DNA from: an uncultured Caryophanales bacterium
GTDB taxonomy: Bacteria; Bacillota_I; Bacilli_A; RFN20; CAG-826
Direction: 5' to 3'
DNA length: 64,000 nucleotides
Assembly: GCA_902464635.1 (NCBI GenBank)
Contig: CABQKC010000003.1
Coordinates: 1-64,000 of the forward strand
Of the stretch, positions 33,998 through 43,121 are shown in pieces; the first letter of the stretch is position 1, and the number at the start of each line of letters is the position of its first letter. A program made the translations under genes and the position numbers. The notes under the pieces are model-generated. The model did not search any database and had not been told where the DNA came from. It saw only the letters and a list, made by a program, of their open reading frames with translations.

Positions 33998-34717
33998 ATG
34001 TCTAAGATAACTGTTTCTAATGTTACATATAAATACTTAACAAAAGATTATGAGATTCTAGCTTTGGATAATATTTCGTTAACTTTAAAGCCTGGTATCA
34101 ATAACGTGATTATTGGAGCTTCGGGATGTGGCAAGACTACTTTATTAAAAGCAATGCTTGGCGTTATTGATTATGAAGGCGACATATTCTTTGATGATGT
34201 TAATGTTAACATGAAAAGTGCCAAAGATAGAAGGTGCTCATATGTAAATCAAGATATTGCACTTTATCCTCATTTGCCTATTTTCAATAACATTGCTTTT
34301 CCGCTTCAACTTGCGGGTTTTAAAGAAGACGAAATTAGATACAGGGTCAATAAAATAAGCAAAGAATTCGGTATTAGCCAATGCTTAAGTCGTTTGCCTA
34401 AGGAAATTTCTATTGGCCAGGCTCAAAGAGCAAGTATATGCAAGGCTTTAGTAAAAAGTAGCGATGTTTATATATTTGATGAAGCTTTTTCTAATTTAGA
34501 TAGGCCTAATACCATTTTGTGTTTAGGAAAGATAAACAAAGTAATCCAGGATCCTAACGTTACTAAGATTTTTGTCATGCATGATATAAATTTGGCTTTA
34601 GAGATTGCAGATGAAATATTTGTTATGAAAGATGGAAAGATAATAACTAGGTCATCCCCAAAAGAAATAATAGAAAGTAGCAATCCTGATGTAGTGGAGT
34701 TAATAAAGGCAAAATGA
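33998..34717 (+). CDS. ABC transporter ATPase, accessory
   Basis: A 239-residue nucleotide-binding subunit. Walker A is GASGCGKTT (about 42-50) and Walker B is VYIFDEA. The signature is altered from LSGGQ to ISIGQ, and the switch histidine sits in VMHDIN. It lacks the C-terminal TOBE domain of sugar-importer ATPases. It is the first gene of the large operon and is coupled by ATGA to the membrane protein that follows, so they may form a separate exporter-like or regulatory pair. No ribosome site is evident before the ATG. Confidence 0.88.
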   Translation: MSKITVSNVTYKYLTKDYEILALDNISLTLKPGINNVIIGASGCGKTTLLKAMLGVIDYEGDIFFDDVNVNMKSAKDRRCSYVNQDIALYPHLPIFNNIAFPLQLAGFKEDEIRYRVNKISKEFGISQCLSRLPKEISIGQAQRASICKALVKSSDVYIFDEAFSNLDRPNTILCLGKINKVIQDPNVTKIFVMHDINLALEIADEIFVMKDGKIITRSSPKEIIESSNPDVVELIKAK

Positions 34718-35595
34718 AGAAAACTAATTTTTCAGATGAAGATTTTCAAATATCAAAACTTCCATCTACAAGAAAATCTCAGTTCAAGGATATTTGTTTG
34801 CATTCTTACCGTTTGCTTTTTGGGTTTGGGTTAGTGATGCTGCTGTTTTTTGTTCCGTACATAGTGGCCTATATCTTTAGAATTATTTCTAATGTCGGAA
34901 TTTCTTCTTTGCTTATTGATAAAGGAATAAAAGATAAAGACTTAGCAATGTCGTTGACTTATTTAACTTTGCTTTTTGATCTAATAAATATTCCTTGCTA
35001 TATCATTGTTTCTATTGGCTTAGCGGGTTATTCAATAGTTTTTAGAAACCTGACATATGGAGAAGGCGTTTTATTTAAATACGATTTTAAAAAAGGAATC
35101 AAAACAAATTCGAAATATTATGTTTTGGCTTCATCTATTTTTGGCTGCATAAAACTTATTGTCAATTTCTTATGCAACTATTCAACCTTATTAAATAGTG
35201 TTGGCTTCAATATTCTTGCAGGTATATTGCTTGTTTTATTTTTCTTGCTGATTGTACCGACTTTATTCTATTTCACGGTTAATCATACCTTATATAACAT
35301 GAAAATATCTTCTGGATTTTCAAACGCATTCAGGATAACTTTATCTACATTTTTTGTATCGATTTTGCTTGGTTTATCTATTTATTTTGTAAAATATATC
35401 AATTTATTGCCATTTCCGTTGGTAAAAATTTTAATAATTATGTTCTTAATAGTGTTAATTTTTCCATTTTTCTACCTTGTTTTTCTATTATTTTCAATAG
35501 CTACATATGATAAATTACTAAATGAGAAGTACCACAAAAGCATCTATCACAAGGGTCTTTCGACCTATCAGGAGTCTAATTTTGACGAGGAATAG
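34714..35595 (+). CDS. Six-helix membrane protein (YesL-like)
   Basis: A 293-residue membrane protein with six hydrophobic segments (about 30-60, 80-105, 140-160, 165-190, 208-230, 235-262). Layout and position resemble YesL/DUF624 proteins found with LplABC-like polysaccharide importers, but the N- and C-termini differ and no motif proves the family. Coupled by ATGA to the upstream ATPase, of which it may be the membrane partner. AAAGG precedes the ATG. Confidence 0.7.
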   Translation: MKKTNFSDEDFQISKLPSTRKSQFKDICLHSYRLLFGFGLVMLLFFVPYIVAYIFRIISNVGISSLLIDKGIKDKDLAMSLTYLTLLFDLINIPCYIIVSIGLAGYSIVFRNLTYGEGVLFKYDFKKGIKTNSKYYVLASSIFGCIKLIVNFLCNYSTLLNSVGFNILAGILLVLFFLLIVPTLFYFTVNHTLYNMKISSGFSNAFRITLSTFFVSILLGLSIYFVKYINLLPFPLVKILIIMFLIVLIFPFFYLVFLLFSIATYDKLLNEKYHKSIYHKGLSTYQESNFDEE

Positions 35596-35597
35596 TT

Positions 35598-37109
35598 ATG
35601 GCTGTTTTGAAATTAATCAATATTAATAAGATTTATGGTAATAATGTCCAGGCTGTTTTTGACTTTAATCTTGAAATAAAAGACAAGGAATTCATTGTTT
35701 TAGTTGGCCCTTCCGGGTGTGGCAAATCCACGACTTTAAGAATGATTGCAGGACTAGAGGATATTAGCAGTGGTGAACTTTATCTAGATGGCGAATTAAT
35801 TAACGATATTCCTTCAAAAGATAGGAACATGGCCATGGTTTTCCAAAGTTATGCCCTTTATCCTCAATATACCGTTTATGACAATATGGCTTTTTCTTTG
35901 AAATTAAGGAAATCATATAGACCTATTTATAAGAAAAACCCTGAAATTGATAAAATCGAAGAAGAAAATAGAACCCTAAGAGCGGAAGCGCATCAATACG
36001 ACAAGCTTTTCATGAAGGAACAAAATTCTTCTGAATTGCTAGATAAACGTAATGAAGTTTACGAGAAGATTTTTGCAAATAACGAAAAGATTGAATCTCT
36101 TCAGGAGCCAGTAGTAGGCATTGATTTGAAATTAATAGATTCTTATCAAAAGCAAGTAAAGAAACTCAATAAACAACTTGTTAAAAACAAGAAGGATTTA
36201 GATAAGTATTACGTTGAAGATTCTCCGTACCGTAATTCATTGCTTTCTTTGATTAAGGAAAAAGAAGAGAAGATTAAATTCCTTAATAACCGTATCGAAT
36301 TTCTAAAAAATAACGAGGTTCCTTTGGTTAAATATAGGAAGTTAACTAGAGAAGAAATTGATAATGAAGTCAATAAGACTGCAAAAACCATTGATTTGAC
36401 TAGATATTTATTTAGAAAACCATCCGCCTTATCTGGTGGTCAAAGACAAAGAGTTGCGTTAGGAAGAGCAATAGTAAGAAAGCCAAAGGTATTCCTAATG
36501 GATGAGCCTCTTTCTAATCTAGATGCCAAATTAAGAGTACAGACACGTGGAGAAATAATTAAAATCCATGAAAGAGTAGGTGCTACAACGATTTATGTTA
36601 CTCATGACCAAACAGAGGCCATGACTATGGCTAGCAGGATTGTCATTATGAAAGATGGCTATGTCCAACAAATTGGAACGCCAAGCGAAGTCTATGATGA
36701 TCCTAATAACGTATTCGTTGGCAGTTTTATTGGTTCACCATCTATGAATTTCTTAAATGTAAAGTTCGATGGGGAGAATGTTTGTTTTGAAGACGGCAGT
36801 AAAGTAAAACTCAATCAAGATAATATTGAGTTGCTTAAAAACGAAAAAACCGATGAGTTCATCTTAGGAATAAGGCCAGAGGCTATCTCTATTGCCAATG
36901 AAGATAATGATGATTCCATACCTGTTTATTGTGATTTCTCTGAACTTTTAGGCGATCAGATATTAAGCCATTTGAAATTATCCAATTCCCAAGTTGTTAT
37001 GAAAAGTGATGCCGTAATAGGCTTAATCAATAACAAGAACATAAAAATTAAATTCGATAGCAAAAAGTTATATTTCTTCGATAAGGAAAACGAAAAAAGG
37101 ATTAGGTAA
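35598..37109 (+). CDS. Sugar-importer ATPase (MsmK/UgpC) with coiled-coil insertion
   Basis: A 503-residue ATPase of the family that energises LplABC-like importers. Walker A GPSGCGKST (37-45), Q-loop Gln83, LSGGQ at 278-282, Walker B VFLMDE (298-303) and switch His336 are intact. The C-terminal TOBE/OB domain spans about 365-503. Relatives have about 370 residues. Here about 145 extra residues (about 107-250), mostly Lys/Glu-rich predicted coiled coil, sit in the helical subdomain between the Q-loop and the signature. AGGA precedes the ATG. Adjacent genes encode the permeases and binding protein. Confidence 0.93.
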   Translation: MAVLKLININKIYGNNVQAVFDFNLEIKDKEFIVLVGPSGCGKSTTLRMIAGLEDISSGELYLDGELINDIPSKDRNMAMVFQSYALYPQYTVYDNMAFSLKLRKSYRPIYKKNPEIDKIEEENRTLRAEAHQYDKLFMKEQNSSELLDKRNEVYEKIFANNEKIESLQEPVVGIDLKLIDSYQKQVKKLNKQLVKNKKDLDKYYVEDSPYRNSLLSLIKEKEEKIKFLNNRIEFLKNNEVPLVKYRKLTREEIDNEVNKTAKTIDLTRYLFRKPSALSGGQRQRVALGRAIVRKPKVFLMDEPLSNLDAKLRVQTRGEIIKIHERVGATTIYVTHDQTEAMTMASRIVIMKDGYVQQIGTPSEVYDDPNNVFVGSFIGSPSMNFLNVKFDGENVCFEDGSKVKLNQDNIELLKNEKTDEFILGIRPEAISIANEDNDDSIPVYCDFSELLGDQILSHLKLSNSQVVMKSDAVIGLINNKNIKIKFDSKKLYFFDKENEKRIR

Positions 37110-38075
37110 ATGAAAAAAGGAAAAGAATTCTTTACTACTTTCCTAACTTGCCTAGTGGCAATAGTTTCTTTTTCTATTTCTTCTTGTGGGACAAATTTAT
37201 CTTCTTTGCCTAACCAAATGGATTTATCTATTGGCCATGATTGGAAATCGGATATATCAATTGGAATGGAATCTAATAAAACTTTTGATGAAGTCGAAGA
37301 TAACTGCCAAAAATATATCAACGGTTTCAATTCCATTAGTGGCGATAATGATTTCGTTAAATATCAGTCCTTAACGAAAAATAGCGAGGACAGTTATTCA
37401 CTTTCTGCCAAATTAAGAAGGATTGATAAGATAAAAGGCGTGGGGGAATTTGATATATCTTCCTTATCTAATTTCTCTGTTATCGATTCTGATAGATATA
37501 ACTTGGTTAAAAGACTGGTCAATGGAACATGGTCTTATAAATCTTCTGCTTCTTTTGAAGGAGAAAGAGGACAAATAAGTATTGATAGAAGTCGTCCTAA
37601 CAAGATTAGCTCTTTGACTTTTAAAGATATTAATGGGAATAACCCTGGCGATATTGAGGAATTTTTAGAGAAAAAGGGATTAAATGCTGAATCGAACACC
37701 AAATTATTTGCATTCCGTTTTATTGCTCTAGATGAAGCGATTGGAAATATAGAGAAAATAACTATTTCTTTGCCTGGGAATATTATTTATTACGCTGGTA
37801 AGGATATGGAGATAATCAATTCTTCTACGTTCACTGTTTCCACTTCATATGTCACTTGTTCAATCATTAGACAAAATAGCGAGTCTATTATTGAAAAAGA
37901 CTGTTTATGTGCATATGGGTTCGTTATTTTGGATCAAAATATGTCTCCTGTCTCATTAGGATTTATTATTGCAGGGGCTATTGTTCTATTTGGATTGATT
38001 GTTTCTTTCTTCATCTATTTCTATCTTAGAGGAAAGAAATACTACAAAAGGATAAATGGTTATGGAAACGAATAA
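37110..38075 (+). CDS. Lipoprotein with C-terminal membrane helix
   Basis: Not recognised. The 321 residues begin with a signal peptide ending in SFSISSC (lipobox) and end with a single transmembrane helix (about 285-307, AGAIVLFGLIVSFFIYFYL) and a basic tail. The protein is thus tethered at both ends, with about 250 extracellular residues between. It lies inside the importer cluster between the ATPase and the first permease. A scaffold or accessory substrate-capture role is inferred. Confidence 0.75.
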   Translation: MKKGKEFFTTFLTCLVAIVSFSISSCGTNLSSLPNQMDLSIGHDWKSDISIGMESNKTFDEVEDNCQKYINGFNSISGDNDFVKYQSLTKNSEDSYSLSAKLRRIDKIKGVGEFDISSLSNFSVIDSDRYNLVKRLVNGTWSYKSSASFEGERGQISIDRSRPNKISSLTFKDINGNNPGDIEEFLEKKGLNAESNTKLFAFRFIALDEAIGNIEKITISLPGNIIYYAGKDMEIINSSTFTVSTSYVTCSIIRQNSESIIEKDCLCAYGFVILDQNMSPVSLGFIIAGAIVLFGLIVSFFIYFYLRGKKYYKRINGYGNE

Positions 38076-39063
38076 TTCCTCTATTTATGGAAAAAAGGTA
38101 GAACGTCAGAAACCTAATTATTTTAAATTGGGGATTAAAAGTTTCTTTTCTAGCAATACATGGAAAAGAATCTGCAAATATAAGTCCTTGTATTTGATTC
38201 TTTTACCTTCTTTACTATTCTTAGCTATATTTTATTATGCACCGTATTTTGGTTTGGCTATTGCCTTCCAGGATTTTAGATTAACCGAAGGCATTACTGG
38301 CAGTGAATGGATTGGATTCAAAGCATTTGAAAATATATTCGCGAATGTAAATACATCAGCTTACCGCCTTATTAGAAACACGATTTATATTTCCTTAATT
38401 AGGCTTGCAATTAATTTCCCAATAATCCTTATCTATTCAGTATTATTAAGAGAAATCGGCAGGAAAAGATTCAAGAGTACTGTTCAAACCATTTCCTATA
38501 TTCCTTTTTTCCTTTCTTGGGTTGCAGTAAGTGGTATTGCCTATAATTTATTCAAATATGATGGTGGCTTATTCAATAAGATGATTATCGCTTTTGGCGG
38601 TGATCCTGTTTCTTGGTATAACACCCCAGGTCCATGGTGGATTATCTTGGCATTTTCTTCATTGTGGAAAGGCTTAGGCTGGGCAACTTTAATTTATATT
38701 TCCGGCATGGGTACAATTAATGAAGAACTCTATGATGCAGTAAAGATGGATGGTGGCGGAAGGTTTAAGCAGGCCATAACTGTAACCTTACCATCATTAT
38801 CTAGTGTTATTTGCTTGCAGCTTCTATTGGATGTTGCCTCTATTTTAGGTGATGATGTTGACCAGATTATGGCCATGGTAAATGGTAGCAGTGCTTTGGG
38901 GAATACTGATGTAATAAGTTCTAGCATGATTATGAGTATTACTTCAGGTAGTGGTTTTGCAGAATCGACAGCCTTAAATATATTTAGAGGCCTGGTCGGT
39001 TTTGTACTTGTTCTAATTGTTAATAGGGTTGTTAAGAAAACGGGGAATAATGGTATCTTATGA
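38056..39063 (+). CDS. Sugar ABC permease 1 (LplB/MalF-type)
   Basis: A 335-residue permease with six helices after a 45-residue cytoplasmic N-terminus. The EAA loop is NEELYDAVKMDGGGRFKQAI, in the position that contacts the ATPase. It resembles LplB/YteP-type polysaccharide permeases. The start may instead be the ATG at 38062, because AAAGG lies four bases before the first and ten before the second. It overlaps the upstream lipoprotein by up to 20 bases and the next permease by four. Confidence 0.93.
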   Translation: MVMETNNSSIYGKKVERQKPNYFKLGIKSFFSSNTWKRICKYKSLYLILLPSLLFLAIFYYAPYFGLAIAFQDFRLTEGITGSEWIGFKAFENIFANVNTSAYRLIRNTIYISLIRLAINFPIILIYSVLLREIGRKRFKSTVQTISYIPFFLSWVAVSGIAYNLFKYDGGLFNKMIIAFGGDPVSWYNTPGPWWIILAFSSLWKGLGWATLIYISGMGTINEELYDAVKMDGGGRFKQAITVTLPSLSSVICLQLLLDVASILGDDVDQIMAMVNGSSALGNTDVISSSMIMSITSGSGFAESTALNIFRGLVGFVLVLIVNRVVKKTGNNGIL

Positions 39064-39941
39064 TTAGAAGAGGACATTTTAATAAAAAGGTATCTTTGTT
39101 TGATATCTTCAATTACACATTGATGATAGTCTTATCGCTAGTTTTCCTTATCCCTTTTTGGATAATCCTAGTCTCTTCGCTTTCAGATAATTCGAAATTG
39201 ATGAGTAACGGGATTGGACTTTGGTTCCAAGGATTTACTTTTGATGGATACAAATATCTTTTCGAGATGTCGAACCTGTTCTTTAATTCGTTGTTAAATT
39301 CTGTAATTGTTTCGTTTGCTAGTTCAATAATATCGGTAGTTTTATGTACAAGTGCTGCCTATGTTCTTTCTAGAAAAGGGTTAGTAGGCAGGAAGTTCTT
39401 TAATATTCTCTTTATGATTCCAATGTTCTTTGGGGGAGGAACGATTGCATTGTTCTTAGTAATAAAGTGGATAAATCTATATAACACGTTGTGGGCATTG
39501 ATCTTGCCTTGCACGCTTAGGATTGCCTCTATTTTATTGATGAGGAATTTCTTCTATACAATTCCTGATTCTCTTTCTGAAGCTGCTGAAATTGATGGGG
39601 CTAATGAATTCCAAAAGATGATTAAGGTCTATATTCCATTAGCTATCCCAATGATGATGACAATAGGACTAATAATATTTGTAGATAGGTGGAATAACTG
39701 GCTAGATACATTGCTCTATTTTGATTCGACAAAAGAAACTAGCTGGACCATTCAATATGTCTTAAGGCAAATTCTGACCAACATGAATTCAATTTCAGGA
39801 ATAGATGAATCTTCTTTAGCACCTGTTATTGCTGCTAGAAATGCCGCGATTGTTATAACGGTTATACCATTGATGATTTTATCACCAATGTTACATAAAT
39901 ATTATGTGAAAGGAATGACTGCTGGTTCAGTCAAACAATAA
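39060..39941 (+). CDS. Sugar ABC permease 2 (YtcP/LplC-type)
   Basis: A 293-residue permease with six helices. Its EAA loop is SLSEAAEIDGANEFQKMIKVYIPLA, and the end GMTAGSVKQ is the usual YtcP/LplC C-terminus. It starts within the stop of permease 1 (ATGA). With permease 1, the ATPase and the binding protein it makes one CUT1 importer for oligosaccharides. Confidence 0.95.
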   Translation: MIRRGHFNKKVSLFDIFNYTLMIVLSLVFLIPFWIILVSSLSDNSKLMSNGIGLWFQGFTFDGYKYLFEMSNLFFNSLLNSVIVSFASSIISVVLCTSAAYVLSRKGLVGRKFFNILFMIPMFFGGGTIALFLVIKWINLYNTLWALILPCTLRIASILLMRNFFYTIPDSLSEAAEIDGANEFQKMIKVYIPLAIPMMMTIGLIIFVDRWNNWLDTLLYFDSTKETSWTIQYVLRQILTNMNSISGIDESSLAPVIAARNAAIVITVIPLMILSPMLHKYYVKGMTAGSVKQ

Positions 39942-39952
39942 AGGAGTGGAAT

Positions 39953-41548
39953 ATGAAAAACAAATCTATGAAGACGTTTGCGCTAATGCTAGTTAGTAGT
40001 GCCCTTATTTCTTGCGGAGGGGAAACTAATCCTAGTTATAGCCAAGGTAAACCAACACCAACTGAAATAGTTATCTATGCTGGCGGATCTAGCGAATATA
40101 GCTGGAGCAAAGGCAAGGAAGAAGCGGATGTTATTAGGGCCGTCCAAGATAAATATTATGAAGATACAGGAAGAAACCTAAAGTTTAATATTTCATATCT
40201 TGGCCAAGATATGAAAACAAAGATTCAAAGTACCATTGCTTCTGGCGGGACTATCGATATCTGCATATCACATACAAAAGGTGGAGATGGCATTGATGAT
40301 TATGTCTTAAAGAACAATCTTTATAGGGATATCACCGACGACATTTATGATTATGCCCCAAATCTACTTGAGAAAATTCAAGGTGAGCCAAAGAATTCAC
40401 TTACTAATGATGAAGGCAAGATTATAGGTATCCCATCTAATATTGATGGCAAGAATTACGGAATTCTAGTTAGAAAAGATTGGATGGAAGAATGTGGCTA
40501 TACTGATAAGCAGGAAAAAGTAAAAGATGGCTTGAAACTAGTCGACAATCTAGAAGTATTTGAAGAAATGTGTTTAGCCATGAAATCTAAATATAATCTT
40601 GGTCACGTCATAACTGGTGCTGTTTGGGATTTGGAAAAAGTCCTTACTGTAGGGCCATACGGCAATGCTGGATATTTTAAATACGGGTTTAAAGATGGAA
40701 AAGTCGTACCCGGCTTCTGCACCGATGAATATAGGAAAGTAATCGACTTAGAATATAAGTGGGCTAACCAAGTAATCTATTCCCAAGAATGGCAAACAAT
40801 CTTGCTTGAACAAGGGGAAACAAATTTCATAGGTTCTAAAACTGGTGTATTTGTACTTGATCCTTCAATTGAACATTTGATTAAAGTGGCTAGAAAATGC
40901 AAATCCGTTAATAGCAAGGCTGAATTTACTGTTCTTGGAGCATTGAGCGAGAATGCTTCCTCTACCAAAAAAGGTTTTTCTAAAAATAGCGTTGCCTCAT
41001 TTGCAGCCTGCATTTTAAATACTTCAAACAAGACAAGGCAAATACTTCAATTTGTCGACTGGATGTATAAAAATCCAGATAATTATAATTTGTGTAAATA
41101 TGGAATTGAGGGGACCCATTGGGTCAATAATGGGGATGGAACATATTCATTCCCGGAAGGTAAAGAATCTTATTTGACCAATGCTCCATATTCAGGAATT
41201 TTGTCATTAGTAGAAAACCAAGCCGTAAGCAATTTGACTTATAAAGGATATACAGAAGAAGAAAAGTCTTGGATAAGCGTTGCTAGAGATCCATCTAATT
41301 ATTTTGAAAATGAATTGAATACATATATGTGGCCGATGACTAACTCGCAGGTAAATATTGCTTATTCAAATGCGATTGCCCCGGTCTATGGTTCTTGTAT
41401 TGAATATTGGAATGCGATTGCCCCATCTTCAAGACAACATGATTTAGATGCTGAAATCAATTCGTTTATGAATTCTGCTAACGGCAAATTATATATCGAT
41501 TATATTAATCAAGCCTATGCCGTTATGAAGCAATTATTTGGAAAATAA
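39953..41548 (+). CDS. Sugar-binding lipoprotein (LplA-like)
   Basis: A 531-residue extracellular solute-binding protein. The lipobox is ALISC. Typical LplA-type elements are TIASGGTIDICIS, a domain with RKDWMEECGY, and the C-terminal WNAIAPSSRQHDLDAEINSF helices. Its length (over 500) matches binding proteins for larger oligosaccharides. AAAGGAG precedes the ATG. It delivers substrate to the two permeases. Confidence 0.94.
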   Translation: MKNKSMKTFALMLVSSALISCGGETNPSYSQGKPTPTEIVIYAGGSSEYSWSKGKEEADVIRAVQDKYYEDTGRNLKFNISYLGQDMKTKIQSTIASGGTIDICISHTKGGDGIDDYVLKNNLYRDITDDIYDYAPNLLEKIQGEPKNSLTNDEGKIIGIPSNIDGKNYGILVRKDWMEECGYTDKQEKVKDGLKLVDNLEVFEEMCLAMKSKYNLGHVITGAVWDLEKVLTVGPYGNAGYFKYGFKDGKVVPGFCTDEYRKVIDLEYKWANQVIYSQEWQTILLEQGETNFIGSKTGVFVLDPSIEHLIKVARKCKSVNSKAEFTVLGALSENASSTKKGFSKNSVASFAACILNTSNKTRQILQFVDWMYKNPDNYNLCKYGIEGTHWVNNGDGTYSFPEGKESYLTNAPYSGILSLVENQAVSNLTYKGYTEEEKSWISVARDPSNYFENELNTYMWPMTNSQVNIAYSNAIAPVYGSCIEYWNAIAPSSRQHDLDAEINSFMNSANGKLYIDYINQAYAVMKQLFGK

Positions 41549-41549
41549 A

Positions 41550-42008
41550 ATGGTTATTGGTTGGATCATCACTCTTGCATTAATTGAATGTTATTCGATA
41601 GGAATAACTGTTTTAGCTTACCGCAAAAAAGAAAAGCTATTCTTATTGAATCTTATCCCTTTCGTCAGTTTCTTCTACATAGATAAATTGGTTAAGGGGT
41701 TTACCATTTTGCTCGTGCCTACAAAGAAGTGGGGTCTAACTTCAATAATCTTGCTTGTTGCTGCTTTAATTTCGACTGGGCTTACCTATTTAGGAAAGGC
41801 TCATTTTGGAACTGAAAACGCAATGTATATACAACAAATCATGCTTGTCCCTATTGTTATTTGTTTGCTTCTTTTATACCTAGGGATAGTTTGCTCGAGT
41901 TTGGAATTATATAGGATGATAGAAATTAAGATACCTAATTATGCAAGGGTATTATCCGCTTTATTTATCCTTCCTATTCCGCTTGCTTTGATAATAAGAG
42001 GAAAATAG
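41550..42008 (+). CDS. Small membrane protein of unknown function
   Basis: Not recognised. About 152 residues with four to five hydrophobic segments (about 2-22, 30-50, 62-80, 98-118, 130-148) and a tail RGK. ATG 41550 is preferred over a TTG 12 bases upstream that overlaps the binding-protein stop. It is co-transcribed with the importer and may be a small accessory subunit. Confidence 0.65.
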   Translation: MVIGWIITLALIECYSIGITVLAYRKKEKLFLLNLIPFVSFFYIDKLVKGFTILLVPTKKWGLTSIILLVAALISTGLTYLGKAHFGTENAMYIQQIMLVPIVICLLLLYLGIVCSSLELYRMIEIKIPNYARVLSALFILPIPLALIIRGK

Positions 42009-42010
42009 AA

Positions 42011-43117
42011 ATGAAAATAGGCGCCTGGAATTACACTAAATGCAATCTTTATTCTCCTAAAGAATGCGTTGATCATTGGAAGGAATTGGGTTTTTCTTTC
42101 ATGCTTTCTAGTGTTTCTAACGATACTAAAGAAGATAACCAATACATATTAGATACCTTAAAAGAATGCGAAAAAGCAGGGATAAAGCTAATAGTTGTCA
42201 ATAAGTGTTTCCTTAATTTCAGTCTAGAGGAAGTTGGAGAAGCTTTATATGAAGAAAAGGTTAGAGAGTATTCAAGGATATATAATGCCTATTCTTCTTT
42301 TGGCGGAATTTTCATTTGCGATGAACCCCATGCAGCTGATTTTTCTTGCTTAAAAAAGGCCTGTTCCATAGTTAGCAAATATGCAAAACCATTTGTTAAT
42401 TTCTTGGCCATAAATGCAGTAGTTGGCTGCTGTGGCTGGGATAATGTAAAAGAAAATCAATATCTAGAAATGATTGAAGATTTGCTTAAAAACCATGGTC
42501 TTGCTTTTGTTTCTTATGATTATTATTTGCAATGCGATATAGATTTTAATCAAAAAGGCATTGACGATTATTTCTATAATTTAATTAAATTTGGCGAACT
42601 TGCTAGAAAAAACAATGTACCTTTTGTTGTTACTAATTTAAGCGTAGGGCATTGGTTTTACCGTGAACCTACTTTAGATGATATACGTTGGCAATTATCT
42701 ACTTCGTTTGCCTTGGGTGCTACAAATAACCTTTGGTTCTTCCTTTATGAAAGGGAAATTGAGTCTTCATATAGAAATGCCCCGATTGATTTATTTAAAA
42801 GAAAAACAGAAGGATTCTATTATTTAAAAAGAGAAGATTACTGTATTTCCTTGCTTAGTAACGAATTGGAAGGATATGAATTTAAGCAAGCTTTATTTAT
42901 TAAGAACAAAAACTATTCTAATGACGAATTAGGAATAGAGATAAAAGCTAGAAATAAAGGGAATATTATTATTTCTTCATTTGCTAAATCTAATGAAATT
43001 GCTTTGGCTATCGTCAATAATGAGCAAAGAGAAGTGGAAGCATTAGAAATCAAATACAAAGGTAATTCAAATCTATATTATTTTGCTCCTGGGCAAATGT
43101 ATGTAATCAAAGGATAA
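42011..43117 (+). CDS. Putative TIM-barrel glycosidase, unassigned
   Basis: A cytoplasmic 368-residue protein. The N-terminal 290 residues look like a glycoside-hydrolase TIM barrel: MKIGAWNY, GGIFICDEPH (Asp-Glu at a strand end, a common catalytic position), FVSYDYY and PFVVTNLSVGHW. The C-terminal 75 residues form a small beta domain. It resembles GH42/DUF4434-type barrels in layout only, and I cannot assign a family. Its spacing in the operon (two bases after the previous stop, five before the AraC gene) ties it to glycan breakdown. Confidence 0.6.
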   Translation: MKIGAWNYTKCNLYSPKECVDHWKELGFSFMLSSVSNDTKEDNQYILDTLKECEKAGIKLIVVNKCFLNFSLEEVGEALYEEKVREYSRIYNAYSSFGGIFICDEPHAADFSCLKKACSIVSKYAKPFVNFLAINAVVGCCGWDNVKENQYLEMIEDLLKNHGLAFVSYDYYLQCDIDFNQKGIDDYFYNLIKFGELARKNNVPFVVTNLSVGHWFYREPTLDDIRWQLSTSFALGATNNLWFFLYEREIESSYRNAPIDLFKRKTEGFYYLKREDYCISLLSNELEGYEFKQALFIKNKNYSNDELGIEIKARNKGNIIISSFAKSNEIALAIVNNEQREVEALEIKYKGNSNLYYFAPGQMYVIKG

Positions 43118-43121
43118 AGGT

